Of a stretch of DNA of 34,987 nt, positions 7,417-15,567 are shown piece after piece. How positions within the stretch are numbered: the stretch's first letter is position 1; every line of letters begins with the position of its first letter. This DNA comes from Butyrivibrio sp. Its GTDB lineage: Bacteria > Bacillota > Clostridia > Lachnospirales > Lachnospiraceae. The translations under genes were made by a program, and so were the position numbers. Location of the stretch: assembly GCA_024692165.1 (NCBI GenBank), contig JAILMY010000151.1, positions 1 through 34,987 of the forward strand. The letters are read 5' to 3'. Under the pieces are notes generated by a model. It saw only the letters and a program-made list of their open reading frames with translations. It did not search any database and was not told the origin of the DNA.

Positions 7417-9528
7417 TTATTTCTTCAAATGTTCAATCTGTTTTGTCAAAACTTCCGGTATAGGAATATCATCCTTCTTTAGCTTGGCAATAGCCATGGC
7501 AACAGGCTTGGCAGTATTTGCTATTCTTGTGTTGTAGTGATTTATAAGCTCTGTATACTGCGGATTGTCTCCAATTTTTTCCCTGAGTTCTTTTGCAAAC
7601 GGACAGAATGTGAACAGGATTTCTCTGGCAACCTTGTTGAGCCTTGGCGAGCTTGCTGCCTCGAATTTAATATATGCAAGGTAATCTGCAATAAACACAT
7701 TTTTGTAGTTGTTGCTGAATTTCTTAAGGTCTGTACGCAGCTTTTCTTTCATATCTGTTGAAAGAGCTGAGTTCTTTTTATAAAACTGCAGATAGTCGCA
7801 GTACATGGAAGTAAGGGACGGGTCTGTGACGTCGTTCCAGTGAACACCTTGTTCTGTCTTGCACATTTCCCATCTGAACTCTCCAAAGAGTCTTATCATG
7901 ACTTCTTCGGTATTTTCTGTGTTGAATATTGAAACAACCATTCTGGCTGGAGTGCTTCTGTTTTTGCCTTCGATTTCCTGCCATAGTGAAGCTCTACTGC
8001 CTATATTTGGAAGCAGAATCATGTAAGGAGTTATGTCGTTGGCGTAGTAAACCTGATTTATTCCAATCTCAGGATTGGAGAAAACGGCTTGTCTGCAAAA
8101 TACGCCATAGTCAACGGCACGAATTTTGGCATAATACTCATGAATCTTGGCGGCAGTAAGATATGCCATATCAAGCGGCCTTAGTACATTCTGAGAATCA
8201 AAAACAGGAACGAAGGATGAAATTCGTCCGAAAGTCATTCTGTTACCAAGGGCAAACAGATTCTTAATTTCGAAATTAAGTCGGCTTGTTGGATCATTGG
8301 TCATAAGTTCAACCTGAGCCTGATTAAATTCACCGCTGATTTTCTGTTCTCTAAGATATGTAGGCCAGTCCTGGTCAAATTCGTTTCGAGATGGATCAAC
8401 TTCCAGGTTGTATATTTTGATTAGCCACTCGTAGATTGTAAGAACCTTTCCTTCAGGATCTGGAGTATAGGCTCTGGCCATGTTATACAGGATGATTGTG
8501 TTTTTGTCCCCAGCAAGCTCTTCATCAACAAAGCCAAACATGAAGAACATTTTGACTTCAATTGGAATATTAGGGTCCGATAGGCTTTTTATGAAAGCAG
8601 GAGTATAAATCTCATAGAATGAAGAGCCAATTGAGCGCCTAAGGGCTCTGGCTTCATCTGAGGAGTCATTTCTGTTAGGATTTGCTTTGAACTCGTTAAT
8701 CTGGTCTTCAAATTTAGTTGCAATTTCCTGTGAAACACCCGAATAAAGAAGAATAGTATTAAGCGCATTTACGATAGTTACAGGTGCATTGCCGTTTTCA
8801 TCTGCATTTTCAAGGTCATTTAGCTTGGCTCTGATGACCTTCATGTTAGAAGCAAAGGATGCTGTTTTCTTTTTTAAGGTGTTGCGATATTCCGACAGAA
8901 GCTCGGATTCTTCTGATATTTTCTGATAGATATTGTAAGTGGACATAACCATACCAGCGGCTATGTCGATATTTAAAGGATATAAAGTTCTCTTTAAAGA
9001 GGCTTCGTTTTCTTTTAGACTTCTGATAAATGAAAAAGACCATTCGTTTATGTTGCCGGTTCTCTCAGGAGGAATGAGCTCCTGCATCTCAGGGAAATCC
9101 TTGGCAACTTCGCCTACCTTGATGCAAAGGGCAGGGTAGTCAGTGTAGTCTGAAATTATGGTTTCATACTCAGAAACAGCATCGTCGTATTCTTTTTCGT
9201 AGATATCACAACACTTTGCGGCAGTCTCAACTGATTGAGCAGCGAGAATAGGCGCAATTTTAGGGTTTGATCTTACTACCTTTGGAATATCGTCGACTGA
9301 TTGGAAGGAATAGGAATAGACAGCTGATTCCTCAAGGGCTTCGTAGGTATAAACGTATTTTTTTCCGGGCTTTTCAACTATACCTACAAATCCGCCTACT
9401 GCCAGTGTAATAGAAGTAAACTGATTGGATATTGTCAGGCTTCCCTTTACAAGGACCTCGATGGTTTCAACTGTATCGACGTCTGACTTATGAAGAATTT
9501 GTCCTTTTTCCAGTTTAACAAGACCCAT
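7417..9528 (-). CDS. Large uncharacterised protein with N-terminal cyclic-nucleotide-binding-like beta-roll
   Basis: I do not recognise this 703-residue protein as a named family. Residues about 1-95 read like the beta-roll of a cyclic-nucleotide-binding (CAP effector) domain, with VLVKGSLTIS and GGFVGIVE turns, but a canonical phosphate-binding cassette (FGE…RxA) is not evident. The rest (about 100-703) is mostly helical, with a Tyr/Phe-rich stretch at about 455-500 and a conserved-looking block at about 545-570 (RLFGEFRWEM, then CKTEQGVHWND). There is no signal peptide, membrane segment, P-loop, HTH or nuclease motif. GGAGGT lies 6 bases before the ATG, so the start is sound. It is probably transcribed alone; a TTGACA-like -35 is present near 9595-9590, but its -10 is weak. 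Confidence 0.6.
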   Translation of the reverse strand: MGLVKLEKGQILHKSDVDTVETIEVLVKGSLTISNQFTSITLAVGGFVGIVEKPGKKYVYTYEALEESAVYSYSFQSVDDIPKVVRSNPKIAPILAAQSVETAAKCCDIYEKEYDDAVSEYETIISDYTDYPALCIKVGEVAKDFPEMQELIPPERTGNINEWSFSFIRSLKENEASLKRTLYPLNIDIAAGMVMSTYNIYQKISEESELLSEYRNTLKKKTASFASNMKVIRAKLNDLENADENGNAPVTIVNALNTILLYSGVSQEIATKFEDQINEFKANPNRNDSSDEARALRRSIGSSFYEIYTPAFIKSLSDPNIPIEVKMFFMFGFVDEELAGDKNTIILYNMARAYTPDPEGKVLTIYEWLIKIYNLEVDPSRNEFDQDWPTYLREQKISGEFNQAQVELMTNDPTSRLNFEIKNLFALGNRMTFGRISSFVPVFDSQNVLRPLDMAYLTAAKIHEYYAKIRAVDYGVFCRQAVFSNPEIGINQVYYANDITPYMILLPNIGSRASLWQEIEGKNRSTPARMVVSIFNTENTEEVMIRLFGEFRWEMCKTEQGVHWNDVTDPSLTSMYCDYLQFYKKNSALSTDMKEKLRTDLKKFSNNYKNVFIADYLAYIKFEAASSPRLNKVAREILFTFCPFAKELREKIGDNPQYTELINHYNTRIANTAKPVAMAIAKLKKDDIPIPEVLTKQIEHLKK

Positions 9529-9655
9529 GAGATACCTCCAAAATATGTGGAAAAACGTCCAAAAATATCTCTACAGAATAATGTTATCATGTCAAAAAAA
9601 CAACTTCAATTCGATAACTAAAACTAAATCTAAAAATTTGATTAATAAGAAAAAG

Positions 9656-10882
9656 CTAGCAAATAATAGGTTTCATCCTGTATTCATTCGGAAGATTGTT
9701 GCAGCTTATCCTGTTATAAATCAGACTTGAGGAAAGGGTCTCATTTAGGAGTCGCAGTTCTAGTTCATTAAGCTCTTTTTCAGCATTTTTAAGCCCATTA
9801 ATAATTGGTATCTGCGAAACAACATTTGCTTCTTTTAACAAAGGAAAAGCAGTTTCCTTCATACCAAGAATTCTTGCATAAGAGGTAAAGCTATCCTTTT
9901 TGTAGTCTTCCATATTTGAAGATGTGATATCAAGCAAAATATGGGTAAGGCAACGGCTGATTCTTGAATAGGTCATATCCTTACTTTTAAGAATAGTGCA
10001 GAAACCATCAAAAGAAGTGTAGCTTTCAAGATTAGCCAGTATTTTATTAGATAAATCCACTGTGACATCCAGGTATCTACTATAACCAAGTTCTTTTTCT
10101 GAAATGAGCTTGTAATACAAAAGGTCTGAGAACAGGTTGGTGTCAGCAAATATTCCCTTGTAATCAGTTAAAAGATAAAGACATTCCTTGGGCATAGCGG
10201 GTTTTAGCTTTTCTTCATCATTAAAAAGAGCATGTCTTATGGCTGTTGCGCTTGCCATAGTAGTTAAAGCATCAGAATTATAGCCTTCTCCAAGGCGCTC
10301 AATTGTATAGGGCTTAATACCACTTTTTAATCTAAGGAGAGCTTTTATGTATTCAATTCCAAGAATATTATTGGGAGAAGATACGGATTCTTTTATTTTA
10401 TTTAGTTCCTCTGCCGGGCTTTCTTTGTCAAGTACTTCAAGAAGGGCTTTTTGCCTTGCAAGGGCAAAGGAATCACCATTTTTCTGGTAAGAGGAAAGAA
10501 GAGACTTAAACTCTGAGGATTCCTCGTTAAGAATGCCGGCAATTTTGGCCAGATTATCGATATTTCCAGATTCACTTCCAAAGCAAAGATAGTCGACTAT
10601 TTCAAGCCTGTCTAAAATTGAAACGGCTCCCTGTGCGAAAAATTCAGCGCTACCGCAGCTATAGTAAAGAGGCAGCTCAAGTACAAGGTCAGCACCGCAG
10701 CTAAGAGCCATGCGGGTTCTGGTGAATTTGGAGACAATTGCAGGAGCGCCTCTTTGAACAAAGTCGCCGCTCATAATTACGATGCAGCGGTCTGCCTCTA
10801 AATCTTTTTTGCACTGGGAAATAAGGTGCAAATGACCGTTATGAAAAGGATTGAATTCTGCTATTATTGCTATGGTTTTCAT
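9656..10882 (-). CDS. tmcAL: tRNA(Met) cytidine acetate ligase TmcAL (YlbM, DUF795)
   Basis: The 408-residue protein opens with MKTIAIIAEF and the nucleotidyltransferase motif FNPFHNGH (about 10-17), then SGDFVQRG, the TRTRMALSCGADLVLELP region and CFGSESG. These are hallmarks of TmcAL, which uses ATP and acetate to make N4-acetylcytidine at the wobble position of elongator tRNA-Met. I take the ATG at 10882; a TTG codon directly before it only adds one residue. No Shine-Dalgarno sequence is evident, and a cre-like site occupies the 5-19 bases upstream. It is divergent from acetate kinase, which is apt because the enzyme consumes acetate. The assignment is firm. Confidence 0.92.
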   Translation of the reverse strand: MKTIAIIAEFNPFHNGHLHLISQCKKDLEADRCIVIMSGDFVQRGAPAIVSKFTRTRMALSCGADLVLELPLYYSCGSAEFFAQGAVSILDRLEIVDYLCFGSESGNIDNLAKIAGILNEESSEFKSLLSSYQKNGDSFALARQKALLEVLDKESPAEELNKIKESVSSPNNILGIEYIKALLRLKSGIKPYTIERLGEGYNSDALTTMASATAIRHALFNDEEKLKPAMPKECLYLLTDYKGIFADTNLFSDLLYYKLISEKELGYSRYLDVTVDLSNKILANLESYTSFDGFCTILKSKDMTYSRISRCLTHILLDITSSNMEDYKKDSFTSYARILGMKETAFPLLKEANVVSQIPIINGLKNAEKELNELELRLLNETLSSSLIYNRISCNNLPNEYRMKPIIC

Positions 10883-10886
10883 CAAA

Positions 10887-10931
10887 ATGTAAACGCTTTC
10901 ATAAATTTGTGATCTGTGTTATAATTATAAT
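10887..10931 (+). promoter_or_regulatory. cre-like operator and ackA promoter
   Basis: ATGTAAACGCTTTCA (10887-10901) fits the cre consensus WTGNAANCGNWNNCW at every position. Just downstream is an extended -10, TGTTATAAT (10917-10925), with a second TATAAT overlapping at 10926-10931; no good -35 is seen. In Bacillus subtilis CcpA activates ackA from an upstream cre. Here the operator is only about 35-45 bases from the likely start of transcription and also lies 5 bases from the tmcAL start codon. Confidence 0.65.
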
Positions 10932-10997
10932 GTTGCGATATATTTTCGCTGATACAATTATATCAAAAAAGGATAATTCAAGGAAAGAAGGTTAATT

Positions 10998-12191
10998 ATG
11001 AAGATTCTTGTTATTAATTGTGGAAGCTCTTCACTTAAGTTTCAGCTTATCGATTCAGATTCTGAGCAGGTAATCTGCAAAGGTCTTTGTGAGAGAATCG
11101 GAATCGACGGAAGTCAGATAGTTTATACACCAGCAGGCAAGGACAAGATTACTAAGGTTGAGGCTATGCCTGATCACAACAGAGCAATCGAGCTTGTTAT
11201 CGAGGCTCTTACCAATGCAGAGAATGGTGTTGTTAAGCTCGAAGAAATCGGTGCTGTTGGACATAGAATCGTTCACGGCGGCGAGAAGTTTACAAAGTCA
11301 GTTATCATCAATGATGAAGTTATAAAGGCAATCGAGGAGGTTAGTGATCTTGCTCCACTTCACAACCCAGCAAACCTTATCGGTATCAGAGCTTGCCAGA
11401 AGGTTATGCCAGGCGTTCCTATGGTTGCAGTATTTGACACAGCATTCCATCAGACAATGCCAGAGCAGGCTTATCTTTACGGCCTTCCTTATTCATATTA
11501 TGAGAAGTATGGCATCAGAAGATATGGTTTCCACGGAACCAGCCATTCTTATGTAAGCAAGCGTACAGCTGAGATCCTCGGCAAAGATGCAAAGGACCTT
11601 AAAATGATTGTTTGCCACCTTGGAAACGGTGCTTCAATTTCTGCTGTAGATGGCGGCAAGTGCGTTGATACTTCAATGGGTCTTACACCACTTGAGGGAC
11701 TTATCATGGGAACAAGAACCGGAGATATCGACCCTTCAGTTGTAGAGTTCATTATGAAGAAGGAGAATTCTTCAGTTGCTGACGTTACCAACCTTCTTAA
11801 CAAGAAGTCAGGTGTGTTTGGCCTTTCAGATGAGCTTTCTTCAGATTTCAGAGATCTTGAGGATGGTTATCTTAACGGACATGCAGGTGCTAAGCGTGCT
11901 GTAGACGCTTTTGTTTACAGAGTAGTTAAGTATATCGGCGCTTACACAGCTGCTATGGGCGGTGTTGATGTTATCAGCTTTACTGCAGGTGTTGGTGAGA
12001 ACAGCGGCTTCGTTCGCGGACTTGTTTGCGAGAAGCTTTCATTCATCGGCGCTACTTTAGACAAAGAGGCTAATAAGGTTCGTGGAAATGAACAGGTTAT
12101 TTCAGGCGCTGACAGCAAGGTAACTCTTATGGTTGTTCCTACAAACGAAGAGCTTGCTATCGCTAGAGACACTGTTGCTCTTTGCAAATAA
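10998..12191 (+). CDS. ackA: Acetate kinase
   Basis: The 397-residue protein carries the acetate kinase signatures: NCGSSSLKF at the start, GHRIVHGGE with Arg90, FDTAFHQTMP with Asp147, YGFHGTSH with His179, CHLGNGAS, TRTGDIDP and FTAGVGENS. It converts acetyl-phosphate and ADP to acetate and ATP, the last energy-yielding step of acetate formation in fermentation, and it can run in reverse. AGAAGG precedes the ATG. Phosphotransacetylase (pta), often the neighbour, is not within the window. An upstream cre-like site suggests carbon catabolite control. Codon use is that of a highly expressed gene (few rare codons). Confidence 0.98.
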   Translation: MKILVINCGSSSLKFQLIDSDSEQVICKGLCERIGIDGSQIVYTPAGKDKITKVEAMPDHNRAIELVIEALTNAENGVVKLEEIGAVGHRIVHGGEKFTKSVIINDEVIKAIEEVSDLAPLHNPANLIGIRACQKVMPGVPMVAVFDTAFHQTMPEQAYLYGLPYSYYEKYGIRRYGFHGTSHSYVSKRTAEILGKDAKDLKMIVCHLGNGASISAVDGGKCVDTSMGLTPLEGLIMGTRTGDIDPSVVEFIMKKENSSVADVTNLLNKKSGVFGLSDELSSDFRDLEDGYLNGHAGAKRAVDAFVYRVVKYIGAYTAAMGGVDVISFTAGVGENSGFVRGLVCEKLSFIGATLDKEANKVRGNEQVISGADSKVTLMVVPTNEELAIARDTVALCK

Positions 12192-12212
12192 TCTGGTTTT
12201 TAAAGGGGTTAT

Positions 12213-13073
12213 ATGAAGGAACTGAATTCTTGTAAGGATGCAATGGCACAGAGCATTGAAAATAACTATTTTGCCGTAGCCCATTTATATAAAGATGAAA
12301 AGGCTATGGAAATGCATATTCACGATTGCTATGAGGTGTATTTTTCTATATCCGGTGGTAAACAGTTTTTAATAGATAATAAGGTTTATGACATTGAGCC
12401 TGGAGATCTATTCCTTATTAATCAGTATGATTCTCATTATCTTACTCAGATTGATAAGGAGCTCCACGAGAGGATTGTTATCATGATCGATCCTGAGTAT
12501 ATGCGCAGCATTTCAAGTAAGGATACCAATTTGGATGCTTGCTTTCAGGAAAGAGATGACAAGTTTTCACACAAGCTTTCTTTATCGCAGGAGCAGCAGG
12601 GAAGATTTCTTTATTTTATAAACAAGATAATTACCAGCAACGGATATGGACATGATTTGTTAGAAAGAGCTACTTTTACAGAGCTTTTTGTGATGATCAA
12701 CAGCATTATAAATGATAAGAAGGACAACAAGGCTACCGAGAAGCCTGCTACCTACAACGAGCAGGTTGATGCCATTCTTTCTTATCTAAATAATAATATT
12801 CAGTATCCAATTAGCATTGGGGATCTGGCGAAACATTTCTACATCAGTGAATCCTATATTTGCAGGATTTTCAAGGCTGCCACCGGGACAACTATCAACA
12901 AGTACATGACGGCGAGAAGAATTTCTATTGCCAAGTCACTGCTTGCGGAAGGAACCGGAGTAAGTGAGGTGTGTGACAGATGCGGATTTAGTGATTACAG
13001 CAATTTTTTGAAGGCGTTTACTAAGTCTGTAGGTATTTCTCCTAAGAAGTATTCGCAGTACTGTAACAGATAA
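12213..13073 (+). CDS. AraC-family transcriptional regulator
   Basis: The 286-residue protein has an N-terminal cupin sensor (about 20-100; MHIHDCYEVYFSISG and the DIEPGDLFLI turn) and a C-terminal double HTH of AraC/XylS type (about 190-285) with ISIGDLAKHFYISESYICRIF and the second-helix motif CDRCGFSDYSNFLKAF. It probably senses a sugar-like ligand and activates a carbohydrate gene. AAAGGGG sits before the ATG, which is only 21 bases after the ackA stop with no terminator between, so it may be read through from ackA. Its target is unknown. A strong promoter for the next operon starts 13 bases after its stop. Confidence 0.92.
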   Translation: MKELNSCKDAMAQSIENNYFAVAHLYKDEKAMEMHIHDCYEVYFSISGGKQFLIDNKVYDIEPGDLFLINQYDSHYLTQIDKELHERIVIMIDPEYMRSISSKDTNLDACFQERDDKFSHKLSLSQEQQGRFLYFINKIITSNGYGHDLLERATFTELFVMINSIINDKKDNKATEKPATYNEQVDAILSYLNNNIQYPISIGDLAKHFYISESYICRIFKAATGTTINKYMTARRISIAKSLLAEGTGVSEVCDRCGFSDYSNFLKAFTKSVGISPKKYSQYCNR

Positions 13074-13085
13074 AATAAAAAGATG

Positions 13086-13114
13086 TTGACAAATGAATAT
13101 GTTATGGATATACT
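13086..13114 (+). promoter_or_regulatory. Strong vegetative promoter of the rpmF operon
   Basis: TTGACA (13086-13091), a 17-base spacer and TATACT (13109-13114) form a near-consensus sigma-A promoter. The predicted leader of about 80 nt contains a small stem TGCCT/AGGCA near 13147-13165. It drives rpmF and probably the following genes. Confidence 0.9.
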
Positions 13115-13200
13115 ACTTAGGTATGCTAATGAATAAACGTAAACAATTGCCTACATGAAGGCAGTTTCTTATACGGTTACTGTAAGGAGGTGTTACTCAA

Positions 13201-13383
13201 ATGTCAATCTGCCCAAAGAATAAGTCATCAAAAGGCCACAGAGACCAGAGAAGAGCTAACTGGAAAATGACAGCTCCAACTCTTGTAAAGTGCAGTCATT
13301 GTGGAGCTCTTATGCAGCCTCATCAGGTTTGCAAGAAGTGTGGTTACTACAATAAGAAGAACATTGTTGAAACTGAGGCTTGA
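13201..13383 (+). CDS. rpmF: 50S ribosomal protein L32
   Basis: The 60-residue protein has the typical L32 start MSICPKNKSSKGHRDQRRA and a zinc ribbon made of KCSHCG and VCKKCG. It is a structural part of the large ribosomal subunit. GGAGGT lies 9 bases before the ATG. The link to plsX and acpP is the common rpmF-plsX-fab arrangement of bacteria, although the usual upstream yceD gene is absent. A terminator-like hairpin after it probably lowers transcription of the genes behind it. Confidence 0.97.
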   Translation: MSICPKNKSSKGHRDQRRANWKMTAPTLVKCSHCGALMQPHQVCKKCGYYNKKNIVETEA

Positions 13384-13416
13384 TAGTTTTGGTACAACTC
13401 CAATAGTTCGAATTTA

Positions 13417-13452
13417 AAGGCTTTCCGATGCTTTCGGAAAGCCTTGATTTTT
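13417..13452 (+). terminator. Terminator-like hairpin between rpmF and plsX
   Basis: A 12-bp stem (13417-13428 with 13434-13445) with a 5-base loop is followed by GA and five T residues. It is probably a partial terminator within the operon, since plsX has only a modest promoter of its own. Confidence 0.75.
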
Positions 13453-13477
13453 GCATATCACTCTAGTATATTAAAAT
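13450..13477 (+). promoter_or_regulatory. Possible secondary promoter for plsX
   Basis: TTTGCA (13450-13455), a 16-base spacer and TAAAAT (13472-13477) make a moderate sigma-A match directly behind the terminator-like hairpin. It would let plsX be made independently of rpmF. Confidence 0.4.
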
Positions 13478-13506
13478 AAGTTGAAATCGAATCGGGGGAC
13501 GTATCT

Positions 13507-14514
13507 ATGTCAGAACTTGTTAGAGTAGCACTGGATGCAATGGGAGGCGATGAGGCTCCTTTCGTAACTGTAAAAGGTGCGGTTGATGCTGTTAAAGAGT
13601 CCGAAAACCTGAAGGTATTCCTTGTTGGTAAGAGTGATATTGTTGAGAAAGAACTATCCAAGTATGACTACAACAAGGAACGCATTGAGATCATCAATGC
13701 CAATGAGGTCATTGAGATGGCTGAGCCACCTGTAATGGCCATCAGAACCAAGAAGGACTCATCTATTGTAAAGGCTATGTATATGGTGAACCACGGTGAG
13801 GCTGATGCCTATGTCTCCGCAGGTTCAACCGGAGCTACACTGGTAGGCGGACAGGTAATTGTCGGAAGGCTTAAGGGTGTAGACAGAGCTCCACTTGCTC
13901 CGCTTATTCCAACAGAGAAGGGCAATTCTCTTCTCATTGATTGCGGTGCAAATGTAGATGCAAGATCCAATCACCTTGTTCAGTTTGCCAAGATGGGAAC
14001 TGTATACATGGAGAACATAATGGGTATCAAGAACCCTACAGTTGGCATAGTTAACATCGGCGCCGAAGAGGAAAAGGGCAATGCTCTTGTTAAGGAGACC
14101 TTCCCACTTCTCAAGAACTGCCCTGACATTAACTTCATTGGTAGTATTGAGGCAAGGGATATTCCTGCCGGCGGAGCAGATATTATCGTATGTGAGGCAT
14201 TTACGGGAAACGTAATTCTCAAGATGTACGAAGGCGTTGCCAAGTCTATGATGCATGTAATTAAGGATAGCCTTATGAGCAGCCTTAAGACCAAGATCGG
14301 TGCGCTTCTTATTAAGGATGATCTTAAGAAGTCACTGGGGAATTACAGCATGGACAAGTATGGCGGAGCACCTATGCTTGGACTTAAAGGCCTTGTGGTC
14401 AAGACCCACGGAAGTGCCACTGATGTCGAGGTCAAGAATTCTATTTTGCAATGTGTAACATTCACTGAACAGAAGATAAGCGAGAAGATCAGTGAGAAGC
14501 TTTCACAGGACTAA
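13507..14514 (+). CDS. plsX: Phosphate acyltransferase PlsX
   Basis: The 335-residue protein begins with RVALDAMGGDEAP and contains the GSTGAT loop (about 105-110), LIDCGANVD and CEAFTGNVILK motifs of PlsX. The enzyme makes acyl-phosphate from acyl-ACP, feeding PlsY in phospholipid synthesis, and works at the membrane surface. The length fits the family. GGGGGAC lies before the ATG. It is followed 50 bases later by acpP, its substrate carrier. FapR, the usual upstream regulator in Bacillus, is not in the window. Confidence 0.97.
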   Translation: MSELVRVALDAMGGDEAPFVTVKGAVDAVKESENLKVFLVGKSDIVEKELSKYDYNKERIEIINANEVIEMAEPPVMAIRTKKDSSIVKAMYMVNHGEADAYVSAGSTGATLVGGQVIVGRLKGVDRAPLAPLIPTEKGNSLLIDCGANVDARSNHLVQFAKMGTVYMENIMGIKNPTVGIVNIGAEEEKGNALVKETFPLLKNCPDINFIGSIEARDIPAGGADIIVCEAFTGNVILKMYEGVAKSMMHVIKDSLMSSLKTKIGALLIKDDLKKSLGNYSMDKYGGAPMLGLKGLVVKTHGSATDVEVKNSILQCVTFTEQKISEKISEKLSQD

Positions 14515-14564
14515 TAGATCAGTATTAAATCATAAAATATGAAGCAGTAAGAGAGGCTATTGTT

Positions 14565-14801
14565 ATGGAATTTGAAAAGATGAAAGAAGTTATTGCAAAC
14601 GTTCTCAACGTTGATCCTGAGGAGATCACATTGGATACAACCTTTACTGAGGATCTTGGAGCTGATTCCCTGGACCTTTTCCAGATCATCATGGGACTCG
14701 AGGACGAATTTGATGTTCAGATCGAGCCTGAGAAGGCTGAGAACATCACTACAGTAGGAGAGGCTGTTGAGCTTCTTAAGACTGCAATTTCTGGCAAATA
14801 A
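14565..14801 (+). CDS. acpP: Acyl carrier protein
   Basis: The 78-residue acidic protein carries the phosphopantetheine attachment site GADSLD with Ser35. It holds the growing acyl chain in fatty acid synthesis and supplies acyl groups to PlsX. AGAGAGG precedes the start. A strong hairpin with T-run follows, as expected for a small, very abundant protein ahead of a weakly needed nuclease gene. Confidence 0.97.
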   Translation: MEFEKMKEVIANVLNVDPEEITLDTTFTEDLGADSLDLFQIIMGLEDEFDVQIEPEKAENITTVGEAVELLKTAISGK

Positions 14802-14829
14802 TTGTTTTTAATACAATATATATGAAATG

Positions 14830-14854
14830 AGGCAGTGGAGGCACTGCCTTTTTT
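14830..14854 (+). terminator. Terminator between acpP and rnc
   Basis: The stem AGGCAGTG (14830-14837) pairs with CACTGCCT (14842-14849) around GAGG and runs into six T residues. It shows that the upstream-extended frame of rnc from 14827 is not the real start. Confidence 0.85.
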
Positions 14855-14871
14855 CATATAATGGAGTAATT

Positions 14872-15564
14872 ATGCTTAGCGAACAGGAAATCAAAGAATT
14901 CGAAAGTAAAATTGGATATACCTTCAAGGACAAGGAACTGCTTATTCAGGCCTTTACCCACAGTTCCCAGGTCAATGAACAGAAGATAAATAAAAGACCT
15001 GACTATGAAAGACTTGAGTTTTTGGGAGACGCAGTGCTTGAGATGATCTCCAGTGCATATCTTTTCAGAACTTATCCTGATAAAAAAGAGGGTGAGATGT
15101 CCAAGATAAGGGCTTCACTGGTTTGTGAACCTGCACTTGCCTACTGCTCTGAGCAGATTCAGCTTAAAAAGTACATTCAGCTTGGTAAGGGAGAGGAAGC
15201 CACCGGAGGCAGAAACAAAGAGTCTATTATCGCTGATGTTATGGAGGCTGTTATCGGAGCTCTTTTCCTAGATGGTGGAATAGAAGAGTCAAAGCGCTTT
15301 ATTGACAGTTATGTTCTGACAAATGCCGATAGCATGCAGATGTTCAGCGACAGTAAGTCTATATTACAGGAGATTGCTCAGGGGGAGAATCTCGGGACAA
15401 TCAGATATGAAATTTGTGGCGAAAGTGGCCCTGAACATGATAAAATATTTGATGTCCGCGTTTTTGTTGGAGATAAGAATTTGGGAGAGGGGACAGGAAA
15501 AACCAAAAAGGCTGCTGAACAGAAGGCGGCTTATCAGGCTCTTCTTGTATTAAAGAATAAGTAA
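14872..15564 (+). CDS. rnc: Ribonuclease III
   Basis: The 230-residue protein has the RNase III signature ERLEFLGDAVLEM (Glu46, Glu49, Asp53), the second catalytic pair Asp122/Glu125 in ADVMEAVIGALFLDGG, and a C-terminal double-stranded RNA-binding domain (about 155-228). It processes rRNA precursors and structured mRNAs. I chose the ATG at 14872 because GGAG lies 5 bases before it and the longer frame would start inside a terminator. The stop is 3 bases before smc, so the two are coupled. The rnc-smc-ftsY order is typical of Firmicutes. Confidence 0.96.
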   Translation: MLSEQEIKEFESKIGYTFKDKELLIQAFTHSSQVNEQKINKRPDYERLEFLGDAVLEMISSAYLFRTYPDKKEGEMSKIRASLVCEPALAYCSEQIQLKKYIQLGKGEEATGGRNKESIIADVMEAVIGALFLDGGIEESKRFIDSYVLTNADSMQMFSDSKSILQEIAQGENLGTIRYEICGESGPEHDKIFDVRVFVGDKNLGEGTGKTKKAAEQKAAYQALLVLKNK

Positions 15565-15567
15565 GAA

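Noticed and set aside
9529-9655. Small + strand frame between the 703-residue gene and tmcAL
   Set aside because: It starts inside the upstream region of the - strand gene, is Asn/Lys-rich from AT-rich DNA and overlaps the end of tmcAL.
14827-14871. Extended N-terminus for RNase III
   Set aside because: It runs across a terminator stem and its T-run; GGAG and the conserved start support 14872.
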